DNA of 64,000 nt. Origin: Spirochaetaceae bacterium (lineage in GTDB: Bacteria > Spirochaetota > Spirochaetia > Treponematales > Rectinemataceae). Numbering within the stretch: position 1 is the stretch's first letter; every line of letters starts with the position of its first letter. Below, piece by piece: positions 34,272 through 45,057 of the stretch. Under the pieces are notes generated by a model. That model was given only the letters and a program-made list of their open reading frames with translations, was not told where the DNA came from and did no database searches. The translations under genes and the position numbers were made by a program. The DNA lies in contig JAOABY010000004.1 in NCBI GenBank assembly GCA_026418115.1, positions 1 through 64,000 on the forward strand. The letters are read 5' to 3'.

Positions 34272-37200
34272 TCAGAATGCGCCGCTCTGCTTCTTGATGA
34301 TGTCTTCATCGCGCTCGGTGAGTGCAATCTGCTTGCCTTTGGAATCGTAGACCTTGATATCAAGCGCAAGGCCACGGAGTTCCTGCACCATGACGTTGAA
34401 GGCTTCGGGTATACCGGCTGCAGTGTGAGGCTCACCCTTGACGATGGCTTCATACACCTTGGTACGGCCGGTCATGTCATCCGACTTGATGGTCAGCAGC
34501 TCCTGCAGCGTGTGTGCAGCGCCATATGCCTCGAGCGCCCATACCTCCATCTCACCCAGACGCTGACCGCCGAACTGCGCCTTGCCTCCGAGCGGCTGCT
34601 GGGTGACCAGCGAGTAGGGGCCGGTGGATCGCGCGTGCATCTTGTCGTCAACAAGATGGTGCAGTTTCATGAAGTAGATGACTCCCACCGTGATGGGATT
34701 CTTGAAGTATTCTCCTGTCTTGCCGTCGCGCACGCGTGTCTTGGACGTAGCGGGGAGCCCAGCTTCTCTGAGCTTTTCTTCAATCTGCTCCTGTGACGGC
34801 GACTGGAACACGTGGCAGGCATACCACTCGTCCAGCGTGCTGGCTGCCCATCCGAGCTCGGTTTCCATGATCTGACCGATATTCATGCGCGAAGGAACGC
34901 CAAGCGGATTGAGGCAGATATCAAGCGGCGTACCATCGTCGAGGTAGGGCATCTCCTCAACAGGCAGCACACGTGCGACAACGCCCTTGTTACCGTGACG
35001 TCCCGCCATTTTGTCGCCTTCCTTGAGCTTTCGCTTCACGGCAACAAGCACCTTGACGGTTTCTTCCACACCGGGGGAGAGATCATCATTGGTTTTGCGT
35101 GACATGCGCTGAATATCGATGACCGTTCCCTCAATGCCATGCGGCACCCTGAGAGAAGAATCGCGCACATCCTTGGCGCGCTCGCCAAAGATGGAGTTGA
35201 GCAGCTTGAACTCGGGAGTGGTGTCGGAATCGCTCTTCGGCGTCACCTTGCCGACCAGGATGTCACCCGCCTTTACCTTCGCGCCGATGCGCACGATGCC
35301 TTCTTCATCGAGGTGGGCAAGGTTGGCTTCGCTGGTATTGGGGATATCGCGAGTGATCTTTTCCGGACCGAGCTTGGTCTCTCTTACCTCGAGAATGAAT
35401 TCCTTGATGTGGATGGAGGTGAAGAGATCTTCCTTTACCACTCGTTCGGAAATCAGAATGGCGTCCTCATAATTGTAGCCATTCCACGGCACGAAACCGG
35501 CAAGGATGTTGCGTCCCAGCGCGAGCTCACCCTGATAGGTTGCGGGTCCGTCTGCGATCACCTGGCCTTTGAGCACATGCTCGCCTTTTCTGACAATGGG
35601 GCGATGGTTGAAGCAGGTATCCTGGTTGGTCCGCTGATACTTCACCAGCATGTATTCATCCAGATCATAAGGATCGCCGCTCTTGTCGGGACGAATGACT
35701 ATCCTGGCGGCATCGACGTACTCAACCGTACCCGTTCTCTTTGCCTTGATCAGCACACCTGAATCATATGCAGTCTTCCGTTCCATGCCGGTACCGATGC
35801 GCGGCGGCTCCGGGAAGACAAGCGGCACAGCCTGACGCTGCATGTTCGAACCCATGAGTGCGCGGTTTGCGTCATCGTGCTCAAGGAAGGGAATCAGCGC
35901 AGCAGATACGGAAATGATCTGTTTGGGCGACACGTCCATGAACTGGATATCCTTGGGCTGTCGCATGATGTAGTCGCCCTGGTGGCGGCAGGAGATCTGC
36001 TCGTCGAGAAAGTTGCCCTGCCTGTCGATTCTCGCCGAAGCCTGCGCAATGTAGTAACGGTCTTCGTCGATTGCTGAGAGGTATTCTATCTCATCGGTGA
36101 CCTTGCCGTCCCGTACGCGTCGATAGGGTGTTTCGAGGAAACCATACTCATTGACGGTGGTATAGGTTGCCAGCGAGACAATAAGACCGATATTCGGACC
36201 TTCAGGGGTCTCGATGGGGCACATGCGGCCATAGTGGGTGTAGTGGACGTCGCGCACCTCGAATCCGGCACGATCCCTGTTGAGACCTCCCGGGCCGAGC
36301 GCATTGAGACGGCGCTTATGGGTAAGCTCAGCCAGCGGGTTTACCTGGTCCATGAACTGAGAGAGCTGCGAAGTACCGAAGAATTCCTTGATGGCAGTGA
36401 CGATCGGCTTGATGGTGATGAGATCCTGGGGCTTGGCAGTCTCGAGGTCCTTGCCATTCATGCGTTCCTTGGCCGTTTTTTCCATGCGGGTAAAGGCGGA
36501 CTTCATGGTGTTGGCCAGGAGCTCGCCCACCGCTCGCACGCGCCTGTTGCCCAGATGATCGATATCATCGACATTCGCATCGCCATAGTAGACATTGATG
36601 AGATGGCGCATGGTGTCGATGATGTCGCGCATGGTCAGCGTATGGGTGGTTTCCTCTTCGCCGAATCGCTGTTTGTAGCTGAATTTCTTGTTGAGCTTGT
36701 AGCGGCCTACCGTACCGAGATCGTACTTCTGGGCCGAGAAGAACATGTTATGCAGATCGCGCTCGGCATTCTCCACGGAAATGGGCTCGCCCGGGCGCAG
36801 CACGCTGTACACTGCCTGAATGGCATCCTGCCTGGTGGGCTCTACCTGATCTACGTTGCCCTTGACGAGCTTCACATCTTCCTTTTCGAAACAGTTGAGA
36901 ATCATCTCATTGTGGAGGAAGTAATCCTCCTCGTCCGATTCCCTTGCGAGATCAATCAGAACAATGTAGTCGAGACCAAGGTTGATGATTTCATCGATTT
37001 CGTGCAGATGCAGCCTGTCTCCAGCCCTGAAGAGCACCTTGGTCTCATTGTCCACTTCAATTGAGACCGGTTCGGCAAGCACCTGATTCACCAGTTCCTC
37101 TTTCTGCAGACCTGGCGACTGAATATCCACCTTGCGGGTCCGGTAGAAGGCCTTGATGATCGCCTCTCTGGTTTCGAGCCCGATGGCACGCAGGAAGGTA

Positions 37201-37799
37201 GTGCCGAGAATCTTGCGCTTGCGGTCTATCTTTGCATAGATGAGATCGTGCTTCTGATCGATTTCGAATTCCAGCCAGCTGCCGCGGTAGGGAATCAGGC
37301 GAGCGCCGAAGACACCCTTCTCATGACTGAAGACGACACCGGGCGAACGGTGGATCTGCGACACCACCACGCGCTCGGCACCGTTGATGATGAAGGTACC
37401 CCGGTCGGTCATGAGTGGGATGTCACCGAGATAGATTTCCTTCTGGCGAATTTCGCCCGTCTTTTTGAATACGAGATTGACCACGGCCTTGAGAGGAACG
37501 GAGTAGGTGAGACCTTTCTGCTTGCACTCGAGTTCGGAATACTTGATGGATTTCTCGTCGAGCGAGTAGCGCTCGTATTCAATCACGAGATCGCCTGCCG
37601 GGCTCTCGATCGGGAAGGTCGACCGGAACACTTCCTCGAGCCCAATGTTTTCCAGCTTCTCGCCTTTCCGCAACCTTTCACGCTGCAGAAAGCGCTCATA
37701 GGAAGAAAGCTGTATGTCGATGAGATCTGGAATATCCATCACGTCGACATAGTCTTTCCCTATGTAGGTGCGAGTGATTTTCTTTTCGCTATACGCCAT
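34272..37799 (-). CDS. rpoB: DNA-directed RNA polymerase beta subunit
   Basis: [65 protein letters not shown]. Confidence 0.99.
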   Translation of the reverse strand: MAYSEKKITRTYIGKDYVDVMDIPDLIDIQLSSYERFLQRERLRKGEKLENIGLEEVFRSTFPIESPAGDLVIEYERYSLDEKSIKYSELECKQKGLTYSVPLKAVVNLVFKKTGEIRQKEIYLGDIPLMTDRGTFIINGAERVVVSQIHRSPGVVFSHEKGVFGARLIPYRGSWLEFEIDQKHDLIYAKIDRKRKILGTTFLRAIGLETREAIIKAFYRTRKVDIQSPGLQKEELVNQVLAEPVSIEVDNETKVLFRAGDRLHLHEIDEIINLGLDYIVLIDLARESDEEDYFLHNEMILNCFEKEDVKLVKGNVDQVEPTRQDAIQAVYSVLRPGEPISVENAERDLHNMFFSAQKYDLGTVGRYKLNKKFSYKQRFGEEETTHTLTMRDIIDTMRHLINVYYGDANVDDIDHLGNRRVRAVGELLANTMKSAFTRMEKTAKERMNGKDLETAKPQDLITIKPIVTAIKEFFGTSQLSQFMDQVNPLAELTHKRRLNALGPGGLNRDRAGFEVRDVHYTHYGRMCPIETPEGPNIGLIVSLATYTTVNEYGFLETPYRRVRDGKVTDEIEYLSAIDEDRYYIAQASARIDRQGNFLDEQISCRHQGDYIMRQPKDIQFMDVSPKQIISVSAALIPFLEHDDANRALMGSNMQRQAVPLVFPEPPRIGTGMERKTAYDSGVLIKAKRTGTVEYVDAARIVIRPDKSGDPYDLDEYMLVKYQRTNQDTCFNHRPIVRKGEHVLKGQVIADGPATYQGELALGRNILAGFVPWNGYNYEDAILISERVVKEDLFTSIHIKEFILEVRETKLGPEKITRDIPNTSEANLAHLDEEGIVRIGAKVKAGDILVGKVTPKSDSDTTPEFKLLNSIFGERAKDVRDSSLRVPHGIEGTVIDIQRMSRKTNDDLSPGVEETVKVLVAVKRKLKEGDKMAGRHGNKGVVARVLPVEEMPYLDDGTPLDICLNPLGVPSRMNIGQIMETELGWAASTLDEWYACHVFQSPSQEQIEEKLREAGLPATSKTRVRDGKTGEYFKNPITVGVIYFMKLHHLVDDKMHARSTGPYSLVTQQPLGGKAQFGGQRLGEMEVWALEAYGAAHTLQELLTIKSDDMTGRTKVYEAIVKGEPHTAAGIPEAFNVMVQELRGLALDIKVYDSKGKQIALTERDEDIIKKQSGAF

Positions 37800-37893
37800 C
37801 CGAAACCCCTCCGTTCGATGATTCCGTCATCCGGAGGCACCCCGCGGATGCATCCGGAAAACGGGGGGAGCTCGCTCCCCCATTGAAGCAAAA

Positions 37894-37916
37894 GCGGCCT
37901 GCAGTGTTCAGGCCGC
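37894..37916 (-). terminator. terminator/attenuator between rplL and rpoB
   Basis: GCGGCCTG-N7-CAGGCCGC followed on the minus strand by TTTTGC. Confidence 0.7.
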
Positions 37917-37934
37917 CTGCGGTCGTCGCACCGA

Positions 37935-38324
37935 TTACTTTATCTCGACTGCGCCGCCGGCCGCTTCGATCTGCTTCTTGACCTTCTCGGCCTCTTCCTT
38001 GGAGACGTTCTCCTTGAGCGGCTTGTCGCCGGCTTCGACGAGGTCCTTTGCCTCTTTCAGGCCAAGGCCGGTGATGGCGCGGACTTCCTTGATAATGGCG
38101 ATCTTCTTGTCGGCAGGAACATTGCCCTTGAGGATGACGGTGAACTCGGTCTTCTCCTCGACAGGAGCGGCTGCGGCACCAGCTGCGGGGGCAGCGGCGA
38201 CTGCCACGGGGGCGGCTGCGGTGACGCCAAACTTCTCTTCCATCGCCTTCACGAGCTCGGAAACCTCGAGAACGGTCATTTCGGCGATCGCATCGATGAT
38301 CTGCTCTTTGGTCAGTGCTGCCAT
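37935..38324 (-). CDS. rplL: 50S ribosomal protein L7/L12
   Basis: C-terminal [40 protein letters not shown]; Ala-rich hinge. Confidence 0.97.
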   Translation of the reverse strand: MAALTKEQIIDAIAEMTVLEVSELVKAMEEKFGVTAAAPVAVAAAPAAGAAAAPVEEKTEFTVILKGNVPADKKIAIIKEVRAITGLGLKEAKDLVEAGDKPLKENVSKEEAEKVKKQIEAAGGAVEIK

Positions 38325-38427
38325 ATTATCTTCTCCTTGCACTTGATTCGCCGGTCACCAGGGACCGGTGTTCTATCACATTCCGACAGGAACGGCAGCA
38401 TTCCGAAGCCTGACGGAAAGATTAACC

Positions 38428-38979
38428 TTACTGGGCGCTTTCCTGCGCCTTCTTTTCCTCGATTGCCTTGAGCACGCGTACCAGCTGGGTCGGGATGGCA
38501 TTGATGACATACACGAGGTTCCTGGCCGGACCCTGCATGGCAGACATGAGCATGGCGATAAGCTGAGCCCTGCCGGGGAGCTTGCTGAATGCCTCGACCT
38601 GCTTCTGATCCATGAAGCTTCTGTCCACCAGTGCGCCCTTGATGGTGAGCGCCGGCACTTCCTTGGCAAAATCGAGGAGAATCTTCGCCACGTCATTGGA
38701 GTCGGCCTTCACGAATGCGACAGCCGTGGGCCCTGCGAGAATCGGGGCTACCTTATCGGAATAGCCAAGCTCATCGAAGGCAATGCGGGCGAAATTGTTC
38801 TTGACGACGTGGAGCTCAGCGCCTTTTTCGCGCAGCTGGCGCCTGAGGTTCGTGATCTGCTCCACGGTGAGGCCGCGGTACTCGGTGAAAATGAAATCAC
38901 GGGATCCAGAAATCATTTCCTTGAGCGCTGCAACGGCTTCAACTTTTCTGGGCTGGAGTTTGGATGCTCTGATTGCCAT
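38428..38979 (-). CDS. rplJ: 50S ribosomal protein L10
   Basis: DFIFTEYRGLTVEQITNLRRQLREKGAELHVVKNNFARIA. Confidence 0.96.
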   Translation of the reverse strand: MAIRASKLQPRKVEAVAALKEMISGSRDFIFTEYRGLTVEQITNLRRQLREKGAELHVVKNNFARIAFDELGYSDKVAPILAGPTAVAFVKADSNDVAKILLDFAKEVPALTIKGALVDRSFMDQKQVEAFSKLPGRAQLIAMLMSAMQGPARNLVYVINAIPTQLVRVLKAIEEKKAQESAQ

Positions 38980-38983
38980 AGTA

Positions 38984-39670
38984 TCACCTCTTCTCCGTCT
39001 TGCCGATCGCGACCTTGACGCTGGGGCCCATGGTCGGAGTCAGGTACACCGATGCAATGAAATCTCCCTTTGCATCGGAAGGACGCTTGCGGGCTACCTC
39101 ATCGAGCAGGGTCGAGAGGTTCTCGGCGATCTTCTCGCTGTCCATGGAAACCTTTCCAACCGGCAGATGGATAATGCCCGACTTGTCCGAGCGGTACTCG
39201 GTTCTACCCTTGCGAAGCTCTGCAAGCGCGCCAGTCAGATCATTGGTGACCGTACCGGTCTTGGGGTTCGGCATGAGGCCGCGGCGACCAAGAATCATGC
39301 CAAGCTTGCCGACTTCCTTCATCATGTCGGGCGTGGCAACCGCAATGTCGAAATCAAGCCATCCGCCCTTAATCTTCTCGATCAGCTCATCGCTGCCGGC
39401 ATACGCTGCACCTGCATCGAGAGCTTCCTTCTCGCGCTCGGGGCGGCAGAATACCAGAATGCGCTTCTCACCGCGGAACTGATGAGGAAGCACGACGGTA
39501 TCGCGGACAGTCTGGCTTTTCTTGAGGTTGAGCCTGATGTGGACTTCTACGGTTTCGTCGAATTTTGCGGTCTTGAGCTCTTTTACGAGTGCGCACGCGG
39601 CAGCGGGCTCATAGGCCTGGCTCCTGTCGACCTTCTTTGCCACTTCAACGTATTTCTTGCCGTGTTTCAT
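38984..39670 (-). CDS. rplA: 50S ribosomal protein L1
   Basis: MKHGKKYVEVAKKVDRSQAYEPAAACALVKE; GMILGRRGLMPNPKTGTVTNDL; LTPTMGPSVKV. Confidence 0.97.
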   Translation of the reverse strand: MKHGKKYVEVAKKVDRSQAYEPAAACALVKELKTAKFDETVEVHIRLNLKKSQTVRDTVVLPHQFRGEKRILVFCRPEREKEALDAGAAYAGSDELIEKIKGGWLDFDIAVATPDMMKEVGKLGMILGRRGLMPNPKTGTVTNDLTGALAELRKGRTEYRSDKSGIIHLPVGKVSMDSEKIAENLSTLLDEVARKRPSDAKGDFIASVYLTPTMGPSVKVAIGKTEKR

Positions 39671-39671
39671 A

Positions 39672-40103
39672 TCACCACTCCACTTCCACGCCCATGGAAC
39701 GAGCGGTACCTGCGATAATGCGCTTTGCCGCTTCGAGATCGTTGGCGTTGAGATCAGGCATCTTGAGCTTGGCAATTTCCTCGAGCTTGCTCCTGGAAAG
39801 CTTTGCTACCTTCTGCTTCTGAGGAATGGAGGAGCCTTTTTCGATGCCGCATGCCTTCTTGATGAGCACGCTTGCGGGAGGAGTCTTCAGGACGAAGGTG
39901 AATGTCTTGTCCTGATAGATAGTGATGATCGCCGGGACGACGAGACCTGGCTCCATGTTCTTGGTGCGCTCATTGAACTGCTGGCAGAACATGGGTGCAG
40001 AAACGCCATGAGGACCCAGGGCGGGTCCTACAGGAGGAGCTGGCGTCGCTTTGCCGGCGGGGCACTGCAATTTGACAATTGCAGTAATCTTCTTCTTGGC
40101 CAT
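39672..40103 (-). CDS. rplK: 50S ribosomal protein L11
   Basis: [37 protein letters not shown]. Confidence 0.98.
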   Translation of the reverse strand: MAKKKITAIVKLQCPAGKATPAPPVGPALGPHGVSAPMFCQQFNERTKNMEPGLVVPAIITIYQDKTFTFVLKTPPASVLIKKACGIEKGSSIPQKQKVAKLSRSKLEEIAKLKMPDLNANDLEAAKRIIAGTARSMGVEVEW

Positions 40104-40267
40104 AGCCGTTCTCCTTTCGTGGTATACCCGGCTCGAGCCGGGGTAGCGTTCCTCTCTACGGAGGAACTCCCATCTTTGGAGTCAATACCCCTTATCTGAG
40201 AAGCATGGCGTGGCGTGCACGACATGCTGCTGTACAAAGATCACTGCACCCTCGGCGAGTGCTGCGT

Positions 40268-40825
40268 TCAGATTTTCTCTACCTGGGTCATGTCAACTTC
40301 AACCGGAGTCGACCTGCCGAAAATCTGCACGTTTACCTTGAGCTTGTTCTTCTCTGCATTCACTTCATCGATGACACCCGAGAACGACTCGAATGGGCCC
40401 TCGATGATCTTGACTGTCTCGCCAGGAGAGAAGGTCTGGCGATAACGGACGGTACGTTCTCCCTTGAGCTCACCCGTACGCTGCAGAATGCGTTTGACTT
40501 CGTCCATGGTGATGGGCTGAGGCCGCGAAGAGGACGATGCCCCTACAAAGCCGGTAACACCCGTAATATTCCGTATGGCTGCACAGGGCGCCTTCCAACC
40601 TGTTTCGGGGAGATCCATTTCAACCAGGATATAGCCAGGAAGAATTTTGCGCGATACAGTGCGCTTCTTTCCATCCTTGACTTCGGTGACTTCCTCGACA
40701 GGCACCTTGACGTCGGTCACTATATCGCGCGAAAGCTCGCCCAGTTCAATGAGCGAGCGTATGGCTTTCTCTATCTTGTTTTCGTATCCCGAGTAGACGT
40801 GGAGAATATACCAGGCCTTTGCCAT
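40268..40825 (-). CDS. nusG: transcription termination/antitermination protein NusG
   Basis: WYILHVYSGYENKIEKAI, KILPGYILVEMDL, GETVKIIEGPFESFSGVIDEVNAEKNKLKVNVQIFGRSTPVEVDMTQVEKI. Confidence 0.97.
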   Translation of the reverse strand: MAKAWYILHVYSGYENKIEKAIRSLIELGELSRDIVTDVKVPVEEVTEVKDGKKRTVSRKILPGYILVEMDLPETGWKAPCAAIRNITGVTGFVGASSSSRPQPITMDEVKRILQRTGELKGERTVRYRQTFSPGETVKIIEGPFESFSGVIDEVNAEKNKLKVNVQIFGRSTPVEVDMTQVEKI

Positions 40826-40837
40826 TCCTTTACTGCC

Positions 40838-41020
40838 TTAACGGAAAACAACCTCGATTCCAAGCACCAGCAGGAAATCAAGGAGGCCGAGCACGAGAGC
40901 CACCACCACTGTGGACACAATCACAACCTTGGTAGAGGCTATTACATCTTCCTTCGACGGCCACACAACCTTCGCAAGCTCGGCATAGCTGTCTTTGAAG
41001 AACTGAATCAATTTGTTCAT
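40838..41020 (-). CDS. secE: preprotein translocase subunit SecE
   Basis: MNKLIQFFKDSYAELAKVVWPSKEDVIASTKVVIVSTVVVALVLGLLDFLLV. Confidence 0.94.
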   Translation of the reverse strand: MNKLIQFFKDSYAELAKVVWPSKEDVIASTKVVIVSTVVVALVLGLLDFLLVLGIEVVFR

Positions 41021-41087
41021 GGCGGCTCCTCGAACCTCATTCCATTGAGCTGCCGTCTCACGCCAGAGCGGGCGGCACTCTCTCGAC

Positions 41088-41159
41088 AGGCCAGGTAGGA
41101 CTCGAACCCACAACATCCGGTTTTGGAGACCGGCGCTCTACCATTAGAGCTACTGGCCT
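41088..41159 (-). tRNA. tRNA-Trp (anticodon CCA)
   Basis: AGGCCAGTAGCTCTAATGGTAGAGCGCCGGTCTCCAAAACCGGATGTTGTGGGTTCGAGTCCTACCTGGCCT folds as a cloverleaf. Confidence 0.96.
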
Positions 41160-41167
41160 AGTAACAA

Positions 41168-41344
41168 TTATTTTACCTTTGTCTCTCTGTGCAGCGTATG
41201 CTTGCGGTCCCACTTGCAGTACTTCATGAGCTCAAGCTTTTCCTGCATGGTCTTCCGGTTCTTCTTGGTAGTGTAATTGCGCCGCTTGCACTCGGTGCAC
41301 TGGAGGGCGATAATTTCGACGTTCTGCTTCTTCTTGGACGCCAT
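41168..41344 (-). CDS. rpmG: 50S ribosomal protein L33 (absent from ORF track)
   Basis: Manual translation: [58 protein letters not shown]. Confidence 0.95.
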   Translation of the reverse strand: MASKKKQNVEIIALQCTECKRRNYTTKKNRKTMQEKLELMKYCKWDRKHTLHRETKVK

Positions 41345-41413
41345 GGTTCACTGTCCTTTCAAGGCGGTGCCCGTTGCCGCACATCCGCCAGGAATCATTG
41401 AAATGAAAAATCG

Positions 41414-41486
41414 AGCCCCCGAACGGAATCGAACCGTTGACCTTATCCTTACCATGGATATGCTCTGCCTACTGAGCTACAGGGGC
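41414..41486 (-). tRNA. tRNA-Thr (anticodon GGT)
   Basis: GCCCCTGTAGCTCAGTAGGCAGAGCATATCCATGGTAAGGATAAGGTCAACGGTTCGATTCCGTTCGGGGGCT; 7-nt loop ATGGTAA. Confidence 0.95.
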
Positions 41487-41530
41487 GCGGGCCAAAGCGT
41501 GCCGAATATAGCACACGTGCCGAAGGGGTG

Positions 41531-43138
41531 TCAAGTTCTTCTGCGCGGCGGAATGCGCGCCTTGCGGAAAAACGCGGTGGCTATTGAAGCGCCAACAGCA
41601 TCTTTTGTCAAGACCAGCATCAGGATTCCAAGTCCGGAGAACACGACAGTACCTGCAATCAGCGGGAGGCCGGCATAGACCAGCCGTGAAGCGGCATGTC
41701 GAAGTGCACTGCTCACAAGGCGGTCAATATACCAAGCCGGCGCAACCGCAAGAAGAGAAAACAGGAGCAAACGACCAGCATAGGCGGCACATGATGCGAG
41801 CTCTGCTGCAATGTCTCCCACAGGATCCCTCAGCAATGCCCACAGCAGAAGAGCACTGTTCACCGCGGACGAGAATGACAGGGCAAATGCAATACCCGGT
41901 CCTTTAAAGCGATAGGCAAGCGCCAGTACCATGACGATATTGACACCGAAACTCGCAATGCCAGCAAAGGTTGGTGTTCTTGTATTGCTGCGGGCATAGA
42001 ATGCCGGGGCCATCAATCGATTCATGGCGATGAAAACAAGACCGGTCTGGTGCCAGAAGAACGCTGACGCCGTAAGACGAACCGACTCGTCGGTAAAGTC
42101 TCCGCTCCGGAACAGCAAGGTGACAATCCGTTCTGCAAAGACCATGGAAAACACGGCAACAGGCACCGTAAGCAGAAGGAGCGTTCGCATGGTGCCGCCG
42201 AGAGATGCAGAAAACTCGTTCCAGTCCCTGCGTCCTGCTGCTTCCGAAAGTCTCGGCAACAGAACAGTGCCTGCCGAAACTGCAAAAATACCCAGAATAA
42301 GTTCCTGCAGGCGCAATGAATACTGCAGACTTGATGCCACGCCAACTCCAGCTCTGGAGGCATAGGCTGTGCTCACGAGGTCATTGAGCTGGTAGGCAGC
42401 CATGCCAAGGATGGTTGGAGCAATGAGCGCAAAGACTTTCCGCATGCCTGGATTTGCAAAGGCCTTCCCGACAGGCATGAAACCAAATCGTACCCCCAGC
42501 CGGTATACGGCAGGCAACTGCACGAGCGCCTGCCCGAGTCCTCCCACCACCACACCTACTGCCATGGCGCGGGCTGGATTGCCCAGCCTGCTTCCCAGCA
42601 GCCATGGCACCACGATGAAGCAGAGATTGAATACTATGGGAGCAAAGCCGGAAGGACCGAAAATCTCATGTGCGTTGAGTATCCCCTGAAGGAGCGCCGC
42701 ATAGGACACGAGAGCCAGAAAAGGGAACATGATACGTGTGAGCAGCGCCGTTTCCACGGGCTCGGAGCCGAAGAGCCTGACAATCAGTGGAGCGAAGGCG
42801 ATGCCCGCTGCCACGGCAGCAGAAAGGCACACCGTAAGGACAGTGAGACTGGCTGATAGAAATTCCTTTGTCTCCCGATCAGTGGATGCCAGCAAATATC
42901 CTTTATAGGTCGGTATGAACGCGACTGTTACCGACCCCTCGGCGAAAAGCCGCCGGGTGAAATTGGGAATGATAAAGCTTACAGTAAAGGCATCGGAAAA
43001 AGGACTCGTCCCAAGGAACCTGGCTTTGGTCATTTCCCGGATCAGACCAAGTATCCGCGAAACAAGTGTCAAAGCCGACAGTAATCCTGCATGACGCATC
43101 ATGCGTGCACGGGATCGGCTGGAGTCATGTTCGGACAT
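41531..43138 (-). CDS. murJ: murein biosynthesis integral membrane protein MurJ (MviN family)
   Basis: LLSALTLVSRILGLIREMTKARFLGTSPFSDAFTVSFIIPNFTRRLFAEGSVTVAFIPTY. Confidence 0.95.
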   Translation of the reverse strand: MSEHDSSRSRARMMRHAGLLSALTLVSRILGLIREMTKARFLGTSPFSDAFTVSFIIPNFTRRLFAEGSVTVAFIPTYKGYLLASTDRETKEFLSASLTVLTVCLSAAVAAGIAFAPLIVRLFGSEPVETALLTRIMFPFLALVSYAALLQGILNAHEIFGPSGFAPIVFNLCFIVVPWLLGSRLGNPARAMAVGVVVGGLGQALVQLPAVYRLGVRFGFMPVGKAFANPGMRKVFALIAPTILGMAAYQLNDLVSTAYASRAGVGVASSLQYSLRLQELILGIFAVSAGTVLLPRLSEAAGRRDWNEFSASLGGTMRTLLLLTVPVAVFSMVFAERIVTLLFRSGDFTDESVRLTASAFFWHQTGLVFIAMNRLMAPAFYARSNTRTPTFAGIASFGVNIVMVLALAYRFKGPGIAFALSFSSAVNSALLLWALLRDPVGDIAAELASCAAYAGRLLLFSLLAVAPAWYIDRLVSSALRHAASRLVYAGLPLIAGTVVFSGLGILMLVLTKDAVGASIATAFFRKARIPPRRRT

Positions 43139-43289
43139 CGCTCCCCAGCCTATCGCACTTTGGCGCAACTCGTGAAGTACGGACCGCCGCCAGGCACCTT
43201 CCACTGCTACTCCAGCAGCTCAGCAGCCCTTGCACGGCTGCCAGCTGTATCCCCTTCACATTTTCTTGACATACCGATATACCATCGTC

Positions 43290-44123
43290 ATGCATCATGC
43301 ATCATCAGACCGGAAGATACGGCTTATTGCGCTCGATCTCGACGACACACTGCTGCGCGCTGATCTTTCCATTTCCGAGACGAACAAGGCTGCCCTCCAT
43401 CGAGCCGAGCAGGCTGGCATTCGCATTGTGCTCGCTTCTGGGCGCAACCTCGTGTCAATGAAACGATATGCCGACGAACTGCTCATTCACCGCCGGGGGG
43501 ATTTTCTGATTGGTTCGAATGGGGCAGAACTCCTGCGTGCCAGCTCCGGAGAAGTGGTGGAGCGTCTGCATCTGCCTCCTGAGCTGGCGTTGCGCCTTGC
43601 CCGTGCAATTGAAAAGAAAGGATTTTTCTGGCAGGTCTATATTGATGGAGCTATCTGGTGCAACCGCATGAATGCATGGGCACAGAAGGACCATGAGCTG
43701 ACAGGCCAGCCTCTTCATGTGATCGAAGATGTGGAAGGAATATTCGCCCGTCCCCACATCAAGATTGTGGTATGCGGCGATCCCGAACGCATTGAGACGC
43801 TGTACAGAGAACTATGCAGCGAGTATGCAGGCAGCATCGAGGTAGTCACTTCCAAGCCCTACTTCCTGGAGGTTCTGCCTCCAGGTGTTTCCAAGGGAAC
43901 TGCTCTGGCAAGGCTGGCGCAGCGGCTTTCAATCGACATGGATGCAGTGCTTGCGATCGGGGATGCACGCAACGATTACGAAATGATCCGTATGGCAGGC
44001 TGGGGCTGTGCACCTGCAAATGCCGCCGAGGAAGTACGACAGATAGCGCGCTATGTATCGCCTCGCACCAATGAGGAGGATGCGGTAGCCGAGATCATCG
44101 GGCATGTAGTGTTTGGAGAGTAA
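43290..44123 (+). CDS. Cof-type HAD-superfamily hydrolase
   Basis: IRLIALDLDDTLLRADLSISETNKAAL; EVLPPGVSKGTALARLAQ; AIGDARNDYEMIRMAGWGCAPANA. Confidence 0.9.
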   Translation: MHHASSDRKIRLIALDLDDTLLRADLSISETNKAALHRAEQAGIRIVLASGRNLVSMKRYADELLIHRRGDFLIGSNGAELLRASSGEVVERLHLPPELALRLARAIEKKGFFWQVYIDGAIWCNRMNAWAQKDHELTGQPLHVIEDVEGIFARPHIKIVVCGDPERIETLYRELCSEYAGSIEVVTSKPYFLEVLPPGVSKGTALARLAQRLSIDMDAVLAIGDARNDYEMIRMAGWGCAPANAAEEVRQIARYVSPRTNEEDAVAEIIGHVVFGE

Positions 44124-44173
44124 CGGTCTGCGAAGCCGCTGCCCCTCGGACCGCTCGCCAGGCTCACGGCATG

Positions 44174-45010
44174 TCAGCGATATACATCAAGAAATTCGAT
44201 CAGGTACTGCTGCACGCCAAGAAAGAATTCATTCTGGAGCCGCACCGCTGGTACGGAAAGATAACGATAGTGCCAGCTTTCCCAGCGGTAGCCGGTAATC
44301 TGCTCCATACCTTTCGGAAAGGAGAGGGAAAAACCATGTTCGGCGGCATGTGCGGCCAGCCATCGCCCGGCTGGGGTCTCGGCAAAGCTGTCGTCGATGG
44401 TGCCGAAGTCGATTGCCGTTCCAAGCTGATGCTGTGACATGCCAGGCGGCGCGGAAACGCGCTCAGCTTCTGTCCGGCCCATTGCTCGCACATTGCTTTC
44501 GAACACTGTTTTCTGATACTCATATGAACGGTACGCGGACGACACGACAAGCGTGATGCCGTCTTTTCTTGCTGCAGCAGCCATGGCTGCCAGCGCGTCA
44601 CGAGCCGGTGCACGGAGCATGATGCCCTTCTTTGCGACAACATAGGGGAAAGGCCCTTCCAGCGGCACAAGGTCGGAAGGTTCGTAAGAAGCCGGAAGAG
44701 ATACTGATTTATCAACGCGTCTGAGAAGGTCGGGATCTTTTGCACGGAGCGCCACAGCGGCATCGAGCAGTGAAATGAAATCGGAAGGATGCGCAGCAAT
44801 TGCCGTGATAATGCGAGTACGGTCGGCATCCGACATGCGTACGACCCCAAGAGCAGTCGAGATTCTGGCTGCAAGCTGGCGGGGTACGCTGCCTTCCAGC
44901 GAGGGTCTGGCAGCACCATGAGTTTCCTGAGCACTGCACGCCATACCGGCAGTCAAGCACATGAGAAGCATGAACACAAGCGGCATCCGGATGGCATGGT
45001 TCCGAATCAT
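44174..45010 (-). CDS. D-alanyl-D-alanine carboxypeptidase, VanY/M15B family (possible lipoprotein)
   Basis: VVSSAYRSYEYQKTVFESNV, PGMSQHQLGTAIDFG, GYRWESWHYRYL zinc-peptidase motifs; N-terminal hydrophobic segment ending in Cys. Confidence 0.88.
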   Translation of the reverse strand: MIRNHAIRMPLVFMLLMCLTAGMACSAQETHGAARPSLEGSVPRQLAARISTALGVVRMSDADRTRIITAIAAHPSDFISLLDAAVALRAKDPDLLRRVDKSVSLPASYEPSDLVPLEGPFPYVVAKKGIMLRAPARDALAAMAAAARKDGITLVVSSAYRSYEYQKTVFESNVRAMGRTEAERVSAPPGMSQHQLGTAIDFGTIDDSFAETPAGRWLAAHAAEHGFSLSFPKGMEQITGYRWESWHYRYLSVPAVRLQNEFFLGVQQYLIEFLDVYR

Positions 45011-45057
45011 GCCGAAAGCCTAGCATACATCTGCCCAGGATTCCAAGGAGAGTCAGC

